DNA from: Pseudomonadota bacterium
GTDB taxonomy: Bacteria > Myxococcota_A > UBA796 > SXON01
Length of the DNA: 64,000 nt
Direction of reading: 5' to 3'
Assembly: GCA_030684355.1 (NCBI GenBank)
Contig: JAUXTN010000159.1
Span: 39,020 to 103,019, forward strand
The position numbers and the translations under genes were made by a program. Of this stretch, positions 33,757-39,759 are shown one piece after another. The notes beneath the pieces were generated by a model, which was not told the DNA's origin, made no database searches, and was given only the letters and a program-made list of their open reading frames with translations. Positions within the stretch are counted from its first letter, which is position 1; the number at the start of each line of letters is the position of its first letter.

Positions 33757-34398
33757 TCAGAGGTGGAGGAGGAAGACGACGCGGTAGGCGTAGGTGCCCG
33801 CCGGGAGGACCAGGCGGACCGTGGCGGCGTCGCCGATCGGCGCGCCGGGCTGCGGCTGGGTGTTGCCCGCGTACCGACCGCGGACGGTCGCGTTCACGTC
33901 GAGCAGCTCGATGAACGTGGTGGGGAGGAGCGTGCTGTCCGAGAGTTCCAGGCGGACGAACTTGGCCCACGGGGGCGGGATCACGTCCACGTTGCCGGCG
34001 CCGCCGCCGACCGCTTGTCCGTCGGTCGCGCCGCGCACGGTCGATTGGTTCTCGGTGTCGCACTGTCCGTCCGCGATGGCCGCGCGCGCCTGGATGTTCG
34101 CCGACGTCGAGAGGTTCGCCCCGAAGACCTGGATCATCGTGGCGTGGACACACACGCGCGTGCACTTCGGCACGTCGAGGAGCGCCGACCGGGTCGCGCC
34201 GCCGCCGCCTGACCAGACGAGCTTCGCCACCCAGGGCGTGCTCTCGTCCGACCAGAGGTCGATGATGCGCCAGTCACCGTCGCCCTGCCCTACGGAGTGG
34301 GCCGTGAGCACCTCGAGCTCCGCCCCCGCCGCGCCGGCCGTCGTCGAAGCGGTGAGCTTCGCGGTGCCGGAGCGGCGAGAGAGCTTGCAGGCGCCCAA
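33757..34398 (-). CDS. Beta-rich protein, capsid-like candidate
   Basis: 213 aa, Thr/Ala/Val-rich, predicted almost wholly as strands (WVAKLVWSGGGGATRSALL; FVRLELSDSTLLPTTFIELL; ATVRLVLPAGTYAYRVVFLL). The only cysteines are in CTRVCVHATM and QCDTEN. It has no enzymatic motif. Two adjacent beta-rich proteins of about 20-26 kDa (this and the next gene) recall the paired single-beta-barrel capsid proteins of some tailless phages. That is an analogy from composition and order, not a detected homology. Confidence 0.5.
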   Translation of the reverse strand: MGACKLSRRSGTAKLTASTTAGAAGAELEVLTAHSVGQGDGDWRIIDLWSDESTPWVAKLVWSGGGGATRSALLDVPKCTRVCVHATMIQVFGANLSTSANIQARAAIADGQCDTENQSTVRGATDGQAVGGGAGNVDVIPPPWAKFVRLELSDSTLLPTTFIELLDVNATVRGRYAGNTQPQPGAPIGDAATVRLVLPAGTYAYRVVFLLHL

Positions 34399-34414
34399 GG
34401 CTCACCCCGCCCGA

Positions 34415-35155
34415 TCAGCAGCGGGGGGTCTTGACCCGCGCGCGGCCGTAGAAGCTGAGCTTCAGCGCCGCGGTGGTCGAGCCCGCCGTGTAGTTGATCG
34501 TGACCGGCACGCCCGCCCGGAGGATGCGGCCCCCGAACGAAGGCCCGTGGTACGCGGTGGGCGAGATCAGGGCGGCGTCGAGCGCGTCGAGCACCACCGG
34601 GTCGTCGCCGGAGATGATCGTCGTGATCGTGGCGGCGGTGTCGCCGGTCGCGAAGATCTTGGCGAGGTGGAGGCTGGTGCGCGGCGTGAGCGTCATGCTC
34701 ATGGCCTGGCCCACGGTGGTGGCGGTGGACCCGGTGACGGTGACGTTGCGCTGCACGACCTTCCCCTTGTTGGCCTTCTTGAGCCGGCCCTGGAGGCGCT
34801 TGTTCTTCCGCGCGAGGCGCACCTCGCGACGGCGCTGGCGGCGGGCCCGGCGCTGCTTCGGGGTGAGCCCCACCTCGTCGCCGAGGTCGTCGCCCAGGTC
34901 GTCGCCGAGGTCATCGCCCAGGTCGTCGCCGAGGTCGTCGCCCAGGTCATCCCCGAGGTCGTCGCCGAGGTCGTCCCCCAGGTCGTCGCCGAGGTCGTCG
35001 CCGAGGTCGTCGTCGTCGTCGTCGTCATCGCCGAAGTCGTCGGCGCCGAAGGACGGCTCGAAGCCCTGGAGCGAGGCGCGGAGGGAGGTGCGGTCGACGA
35101 GGCACTCGCCGTCCGCGGTGAAGGTCACGAGGGCCCAGATGGGTGCCATGGTCAT
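34415..35155 (-). CDS. Protein with LGDD acidic repeats, basic hinge and beta-rich domain
   Basis: 246 aa. The N-terminal 35 residues are beta-like (IWALVTFTADGECLVDRTSL). Next is a run of Asp, then about 12 tandem LGDD units (encoded at 34873-35035). A strongly basic helix follows (TPKQRRARRQRRREVRLARK, then NKRLQGRLKKANKGK). The last 110 residues form a beta-rich domain similar in style to the next genes (VTVTGSTATTVGQAMSMTL; GRILRAGVPVTINYTAGS). The acidic repeat may bind calcium, mimic DNA or neutralise the adjacent basic helix. This is the best candidate for a major particle protein in the block, but the evidence is composition and context only. Confidence 0.55.
   Translation of the reverse strand: MTMAPIWALVTFTADGECLVDRTSLRASLQGFEPSFGADDFGDDDDDDDDLGDDLGDDLGDDLGDDLGDDLGDDLGDDLGDDLGDDLGDDLGDEVGLTPKQRRARRQRRREVRLARKNKRLQGRLKKANKGKVVQRNVTVTGSTATTVGQAMSMTLTPRTSLHLAKIFATGDTAATITTIISGDDPVVLDALDAALISPTAYHGPSFGGRILRAGVPVTINYTAGSTTAALKLSFYGRARVKTPRC
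34873..35035 (-). repeat. 12/24-bp tandem repeat encoding LGDD units
   Basis: Tandem 12-bp units (aggtcgtcgccg alternating with aggtcgtcgccc on the plus strand) repeated about 12 times, in frame, preceded by a gtc/gtcgtc Asp run. Units differ at single third positions, so the array is partly diverged and selection on the protein repeat is plausible. Confidence 0.9.
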
Positions 35156-35211
35156 GGGAATGGTCCTTGGTGAATCGGTGAAACGAAGGATCGAAGGTGA
35201 GGGAGTGGGGT

Positions 35212-35823
35212 TCAGCGCCGGGCGCGGACGAAGCGGTCGGAGCGCTCCCCGTCGCGCTGGCGACGGCGGCCTTCGACGGCCTCGCCTTCGGTGCCGGGGG
35301 TCATGCGGACCATGCGGGCGATCTCGCCGATGTCGTCGCCCTTGATCTGGGCGGGAGCGGGCGCCGGAGCGGCGGAGGGCGCGGGGGTCTGCGCGGGCGG
35401 CGGGGTCGCGGGGGCGGCCTTCTTGTCCGCGAGCGCCTTGCCCGCGTGCCGACCGATGCGACCGATGCCGGTCGCGAGCAGGCCGTTGCCGAGCGCGAGG
35501 GCGTGGGCGCCCCCCTTGCCCGACATCGACTTGTAGAGGCCGTAGCCGCCGAGGACCAGACCGCCGCCGAGCCGCATGTCCACGGGCCCGAGGTCCATCT
35601 TCTCCTCGCCGAAGTAGCCCTCGGCGAAGGAGGCGGCGAACACGGTGCCCTGCGTCTCCGCGGTGGCGATCACGGCGTCCGCGATCGACTCCGACATCTC
35701 GCGGGCCTTGCTGATCTTGCCGCCGAGGCTCTTCAGCTTGCCGGCGGCCTCCATGAGCGCGCCCTTGATCTGGCCCTCGGGGACCTTCTCGCCGTTCATC
35801 GCCTTGCTCAGTGCCGTGTTCAT
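35212..35823 (-). CDS. First gene of the virion-like operon, Gly-rich membrane-type protein
   Basis: 203 aa from ATG 35823; codons upstream in frame are Pro-rich and lack a signal. N-terminal half is helical (GQIKGALMEAAGKLKSLGGK; AREMSESIADAVIATAETQG). The middle has two Gly/Leu-rich hydrophobic segments (MRLGGGLVLGGYGLYKSM; HALALGNGLLATGIGRIG) that could be membrane- or amphipathic. An Ala/Pro tail (PPPAQTPAPSAAPAPAP) and an Arg-rich end follow. It is the promoter-proximal gene of a roughly 14 kb minus-strand operon whose control region is the phased-repeat tract at 35972-36213. Confidence 0.55.
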   Translation of the reverse strand: MNTALSKAMNGEKVPEGQIKGALMEAAGKLKSLGGKISKAREMSESIADAVIATAETQGTVFAASFAEGYFGEEKMDLGPVDMRLGGGLVLGGYGLYKSMSGKGGAHALALGNGLLATGIGRIGRHAGKALADKKAAPATPPPAQTPAPSAAPAPAPAQIKGDDIGEIARMVRMTPGTEGEAVEGRRRQRDGERSDRFVRARR

Positions 35824-35971
35824 TCGTGCCTCGGAGGGGGAGCCGGCCGCGCCGGAAGAGAGGGGGACCGGCTGGGCCGGTTTGGGATTCGGGTCACCGG
35901 GGAGCCCGGCCGACACGGACCACTATGCCGCCGAAACGAGGCTCGAAAAGCCGACTTGTCCGGGTCGCCCC

Positions 35972-36213
35972 AACCGCGGAGAACCGCACGCCGCGGGCCT
36001 CTGCGCGGTTCCGCACATCGTGAGTCGCGGTTGTACGCGGCAGCCAGAACCAACCCTCGCGGTAGACGGCGGTAGGGTCGTCGCAGGTCGCGGTCGGGCG
36101 CTCAGCGGACGCGGTTTCGGCGTCGGGCGTGCGGTCTCACACGCGGTTTGGCCGGCGACGGCGGCGGTAGGGAGCGCGGTTTTAAAACCGCGTCGGATGC
36201 GGTAGGCGCGGTT
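35972..36213. repeat. Helically phased CGCGGT iterons in the divergent control region
   Basis: Copies of CGCGGT(T) start at 36004, 36026, 36058, 36089, 36110, 36142, 36175 and 36207, with inverted copies at 35972 and 36186. Successive starts (including 35972) are 32, 22, 32, 31, 21, 32, 33 and 32 bp apart, i.e. 2 or 3 turns of B-DNA each. The 36175/36186 pair forms the perfect 18-bp palindrome cgcggttttaaaaccgcg. The tract separates the leftward virion-like operon from the rightward genes. Family knowledge: such phased iterons bind an initiator or a master regulator, so this is a candidate replication origin or switch region. Confidence 0.65.
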
Positions 36214-36231
36214 TGCGTTCCAACGCCGAAA

Positions 36232-36261
36232 TTGACCCCGTTTCCGAGCCCTTGCGATAGG
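36232..36261 (+). promoter_or_regulatory. Candidate promoter for the rightward operon
   Basis: TTGACC (36232-36237), an 18-bp spacer, then GATAGG (36256-36261). A start near 36268 would give a leader of about 40 bases before ATG 36310. It lies just past the last iteron and just before a dyad operator. The match to sigma-70 consensus is partial. Confidence 0.35.
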
Positions 36262-36276
36262 CTGGAAGGGTCAAGA

Positions 36277-36293
36277 TGCTCAAATTTTGAGCA
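36277..36293. promoter_or_regulatory. Dyad-symmetric operator candidate
   Basis: tgctcaa-att-ttgagca, perfect 7-bp arms in an AT-rich pocket of otherwise GC-rich DNA, located between the candidate promoter and ATG 36310. Typical geometry for a repressor dimer; the winged-helix protein at 38654-39262 is a possible partner. Confidence 0.45.
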
Positions 36294-36309
36294 CCCCCCT
36301 TCGCCCCGG

Positions 36310-37335
36310 ATGCCCACCATGATGGACGATCTGCAGTTCGAGAAGCTGGACACCATCGACGCCGTGATCCGGCAGCGCTGCACCGAGATCACGCACATCA
36401 CCGTTCACGAGGTCCTCGACCGGAACGGCTACCCGCAGCTCGGTCGAATCTGCTTCGGGGCCCTCGACCTGGGCGCGTTCATCGAGCCCGAGGCGGACGA
36501 CGCAACCGACGATGAGGACGACGAGCGGGAGGACGGCGAGGACAACGTCGCGGAGGGCGACACCCTCGGCGACCTGGCGCGCACCGACTGTGGCGTCAGC
36601 TACGCCGTCCTCGCGGACGCGGCGCTGCGCTGGATCAAGCACATGGCCGACCAGAACATGGTCGGGCAGCGCGAGGGCAAGTTCAAGGTGAACCTGTGGA
36701 AGGGCAAGGGCGACAAGGTCATCTACAGCTCCCGCTTCCTCTGCACGAACACCGAGTACGAGGAGGTGCCCGTGGTCCCCGCGCCCACGGTGGCGCTCCC
36801 GACGGTCCTCCCCGACATCTCGCCCGACCCCCGCACCTGGCGCGCGCTCGGCGAGGGCTACCAGAACTTCATCGCGCTCGTGCAGTCGAGCTACCAGCAC
36901 CTCGCCAACCTCCAGAACGCGCACATCACGAGCCAGAGCGGGCAGCTTGCCCGCGCGCAGCGGACGAACGAGAACATCGTCGGCCAACTGACCAACCTCA
37001 AGATCGGCGCCTTCGAGATCGAGTCGCAGCAGCGGGGGGACGACGGCGAGGGCCGTGTCCGTGAGGAGCTGGGCAAGCAGTTCATCGCGGAACTGGGCGG
37101 CCTCGGCCGCGTGCTCGCGACGGCGAAGTTCGGCCTGGCCCCCGAGATGATCGAGCTCGCCGAGATCGTCAACGCCTCGCCCGAGTTGCTCGAAGCGATG
37201 AAGAACCCCGAGGTCCGTAAGATCCTGCGCGACGAGAAGACGCGCAAGGAGCTCGCCGCGCTCCTCCTGATGGCCGCCCAGGCGGCCACCGCCCCGCCCA
37301 ACCCGCCGCCGTCCGGCGAGTCCGCCGCGGCCTGA
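36310..37335 (+). CDS. Unknown rightward-operon protein, coiled-coil C-terminus
   Basis: 341 aa from ATG 36310 (Met-Pro-Thr-Met-Met); upstream in-frame codons overlap the control region and are not credible. The N-terminal 180 residues are a mixed fold with an acidic insert (EADDATDDEDDEREDGEDN) and a segment with aromatic and lysine residues (WIKHMADQNMVGQREGKFKV). A Pro-rich linker leads to a helical part (YQHLANLQNAHITSQ; LARAQRTNENIVGQLTNLK) and a C-terminal helix bundle. No known motif. The promoter and operator sit directly upstream, so it is probably the first gene of a regulated three-gene operon (36310-38407). Confidence 0.6.
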   Translation: MPTMMDDLQFEKLDTIDAVIRQRCTEITHITVHEVLDRNGYPQLGRICFGALDLGAFIEPEADDATDDEDDEREDGEDNVAEGDTLGDLARTDCGVSYAVLADAALRWIKHMADQNMVGQREGKFKVNLWKGKGDKVIYSSRFLCTNTEYEEVPVVPAPTVALPTVLPDISPDPRTWRALGEGYQNFIALVQSSYQHLANLQNAHITSQSGQLARAQRTNENIVGQLTNLKIGAFEIESQQRGDDGEGRVREELGKQFIAELGGLGRVLATAKFGLAPEMIELAEIVNASPELLEAMKNPEVRKILRDEKTRKELAALLLMAAQAATAPPNPPPSGESAAA

Positions 37336-37367
37336 TCCACCCGTCCACGTTCACCAAGGAGGCTCCG

Positions 37368-37919
37368 ATGCCCGAGACCGCTACCCGTCTGCCCCGCGCC
37401 CGCACCCTCATCACGCCCGAGTGGGCGCAGGTTCTTCGCACCTTCTACGCCAAGAGCTTCGACACGGCGTCCGAGGACAGGCTCGTCGAGTCGGTGGAGG
37501 CGTTCTGCGCGCTCTCGCCCGACGAGCAGGCGTTCCACCAGGCGCACCTCGCCTACCGTCAGGTCCAGGCGCTCGACGACATCTACGGGTGCCTCCGCCG
37601 CATCGAGGCCGGGTTGCCGTCGCTCGACCCGAAGTCGCTCGGCGCGCTCCGGCACCTCCCCGGCATCCGCAAGGCGCTCGTCGTCATCGCGAAGGGCCAG
37701 GAGGAGATGCTCGACCTCCTCGAGTCCGGCGGCGGCGCCGGCGGCGACCGCACGGAGGGCGAGGAAGAGCCCGGCGACAACGGCGACGGCGACGGCGACG
37801 GCGGTGACAGCGAGCTCGCCGACGCCGTGGACGCCGACGAGGTGGAGGAGGAGGACCACGGGTCCGGCGACGATGCCGCGCTCGTCCCCGAGGTGCTCCC
37901 GGCCGGGCGTGACTCGTGA
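37368..37919 (+). CDS. Unknown protein with acidic tail
   Basis: 183 aa, ATG 37368 with Shine-Dalgarno aaggagg 7 nt upstream (37355-37361). Residues 1-125 are helical (VESVEAFCALSPDEQAFHQA; ALDDIYGCLRRIEAG), with no catalytic motif. The last 60 residues are almost all Gly/Asp/Glu (EEEPGDNGDGDGDGGDSE). Acidic tails of this type occur in scaffold, DNA-mimic and chaperone-like proteins. It ends in a GTGA overlap with the next gene. Confidence 0.6.
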   Translation: MPETATRLPRARTLITPEWAQVLRTFYAKSFDTASEDRLVESVEAFCALSPDEQAFHQAHLAYRQVQALDDIYGCLRRIEAGLPSLDPKSLGALRHLPGIRKALVVIAKGQEEMLDLLESGGGAGGDRTEGEEEPGDNGDGDGDGGDSELADAVDADEVEEEDHGSGDDAALVPEVLPAGRDS

Positions 37920-38407
37920 ACGCCGCGCTGCGCGCGGATCCCGCCGCCATGCGGGTCAACCTCACCGTGCCGACCACGACCGTGCGCCTCGGCCCCATCG
38001 CCTTCGACGGGCTCAAGGCGCTACTCGGCGTGGACCTCGCCGACGTGCTCTCGTCCCTGATGATCGGGCCGAAGTACCAGCGGCCGGTGCTCGGCGGGTT
38101 CGTGGACGTGTACCCGCTCGCCATCCCCGACGGTGAGGGGATGAGCATCCCGATCAAGATCCTTGGAGAGATCGGGTTCTACAACCTGCATTCCGTGCTG
38201 GTGCTCGTGGTGCCCGTGGCCGCAATCGACGTGGTGACGGCGCAGCTCGCGGCGGAGATCGCCGTGGGGGAGGCCGCGGGGCCGAGGCTCCGGCCGGGGT
38301 CGAGCGGGGGCACCGTGGCGGAGTACGCGGTCAGGTTGAAGGCGGGGATGCGCAAGGCGGTGCCGCTCGGGTCGTTTGGTGAGTTGGGGGTGGAGGCCGG
38401 GGACTGA
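37916..38407 (+). CDS. Unknown protein, third gene of rightward operon
   Basis: 163 aa, GTG 37916 overlapping the previous stop by 4 nt. The sequence is hydrophobic and strand-rich (VRLGPIAFDGLKALLGVDL; FYNLHSVLVLVVPVAAID), but the segments are short and interrupted, more like a beta sandwich than a membrane protein. No motif is recognised. It converges with a small membrane protein gene, leaving only 4 bp between stops and no room for a separate terminator. Confidence 0.55.
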   Translation: MNAALRADPAAMRVNLTVPTTTVRLGPIAFDGLKALLGVDLADVLSSLMIGPKYQRPVLGGFVDVYPLAIPDGEGMSIPIKILGEIGFYNLHSVLVLVVPVAAIDVVTAQLAAEIAVGEAAGPRLRPGSSGGTVAEYAVRLKAGMRKAVPLGSFGELGVEAGD

Positions 38408-38411
38408 CGGT

Positions 38412-38657
38412 TCACTCATCGGGCTCCGCCTTCAGGGCCGGGGCGTCGCCGATCTCCAGCTTCGCCGACGTTTCGCCAGTACGGAAGGAGACTCGAAGCG
38501 CGCTTCGAGCCGCCAGCGCCGCCGACCCGAGCCGGAGCACGGCAGCCAAGCCCGCGACGGCCACCATGGCCATCGCCACCGACGGGGTAAGCGAGTGCGT
38601 GAGGGCGAGGACGACGACGCCCAGCAGCGCACACAAAAGCAGCACGAGCGTGGTCAT
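38412..38657 (-). CDS. Small two-pass membrane protein
   Basis: 81 aa, ATG 38657 overlapping the stop of the upstream winged-helix gene (ATGA). Two membrane segments: LVLLLCALLGVVVLALTH and VAMAMVAVAGLAAVLRLG. They are followed by a short soluble tail (FRTGETSAKLEIGDAPALKA). A holin-like or exclusion role is possible; nothing more can be said. Confidence 0.55.
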   Translation of the reverse strand: MTTLVLLLCALLGVVVLALTHSLTPSVAMAMVAVAGLAAVLRLGSAALAARSALRVSFRTGETSAKLEIGDAPALKAEPDE

Positions 38658-39262
38658 TCGGGCGTCTCCTCGAAGGCGATCGTGGGCCGCCCCACCATCT
38701 CCAACACGTCGTTGATCAGCTGGCGCCGAGCCGGCGAGACGACCTCCGTCGACGGTAGCCCCTTGATGGCGGAGACCGGATCGACGACGCACCAGTACTC
38801 GACCCCGCCGCTCTCCGCGTGGGCCAGGAAGCCCAGGCTGACGAGCCGGTTGAGGATCGTCCGCAGCTTGCCCTTGTTGCGGTAGTCCATCTCGTGGCAG
38901 ATCTCGGGGAGGGACACCCACGTCACGAACTTCGGGCCAGCGTGCATCATCACGGCCGTGAGCACCATCCACTCGGTCGGCTTGAACAGCCAGAGACAAG
39001 CACGGAGGACCATCGGCAAGGGCACGAATCCGCCGTCGTCGGTGTCGAAGACCTGCACCTTGCCGAAGTGGTTCTCTCGCGCCCGCGCTTCCCGCGAACG
39101 CGCGCCGTTCCCCTTCCGCTTCCTGGCGCCCTTCCCCTTGGCCTCGGGCTCCGCGGAGGACCCGTCGGCATCGCTCTTCTCCTCCTCCACGGGACCCGTA
39201 GGCGGTCGGGGAGGCCGGGGGCCCTTGGGGCCGCGCGGGCCTACCTTGAACGGATGCGCCAT
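38654..39262 (-). CDS. Winged-helix DNA-binding protein (replication/regulatory)
   Basis: 202 aa from ATG 39262. The N-terminal 70 residues are Pro/Lys/Arg-rich and disordered (KGPRPPRPPTGPVEEEKSDA; ARKRKGNGARSREARAR). The C-terminal part is a winged helix: WLFKPTEWMVLTAVMMHAGP, VSLPEICHEMDYRNKGKL, RTILNRLVSLGFLAHA, with the last block as the recognition helix and wing. Such domains occur in phage replication initiators and plasmid copy-control proteins. Because it lies next to the primase-helicase and near the iteron tract, it is the best candidate for the iteron- or operator-binding protein. Confidence 0.65.
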   Translation of the reverse strand: MAHPFKVGPRGPKGPRPPRPPTGPVEEEKSDADGSSAEPEAKGKGARKRKGNGARSREARARENHFGKVQVFDTDDGGFVPLPMVLRACLWLFKPTEWMVLTAVMMHAGPKFVTWVSLPEICHEMDYRNKGKLRTILNRLVSLGFLAHAESGGVEYWCVVDPVSAIKGLPSTEVVSPARRQLINDVLEMVGRPTIAFEETPE

Positions 39263-39759
39263 TCTGAACTCCAGCCCCCCGCCGAAGGAGCGAAGGGGAC
39301 GCCCACTCATACGTCGTCGCGTACCGGCAGGCAGGCGCGGCCCTCTCCCCCCTTCCCCACTACCCCCCGTCACCTCAGCGCAACATCAGTCACCTACGTT
39401 AAGCGCGTCAATAGAATGGCCGGTCAGATGCGCTGGTGGCGCGGCTCGTGGTACAGCGGCCTCCTCGGATGGCGTTCCTTCAAACGACGTTGACGGAACC
39501 AATTCCGAGATCCATCACGGGTTGAAATTCTCGAATGATGCCCTTCATCCGCATATGAGACAGCAACGCCCTCCCCCCGAGGGCCGCAGCCGGCCTCCGA
39601 GCCCCGAACTCCCCGCAGGGTGGCGGATGGCGGATAGTGGCGCGTCTCCGGGAAATTCGCGCAACGTGCGCCATCCTTCCTCGCCCGCGTAGAGGCGATC
39701 AGCGCACCCCGGGAGGTTTCCCGGCCGAAGCGCCTCCACCCGCCACCCGCCACCCCCGC
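39263..39759. other. Intergenic region upstream of the winged-helix gene
   Basis: About 500 bases without a gene. It contains a lower-GC patch (39390-39545). On the minus strand a possible promoter is TTGACG, whose complement starts at about 39406 (tctattgacgcg). It should hold the promoter for the winged-helix/membrane pair. No iterons or terminators are seen. Confidence 0.4.

Noticed and set aside
34873..35035. Possible RTX calcium repeat
   Set aside because: The unit is LGDD, four residues, not the nine-residue GGxGxDxUx pattern.
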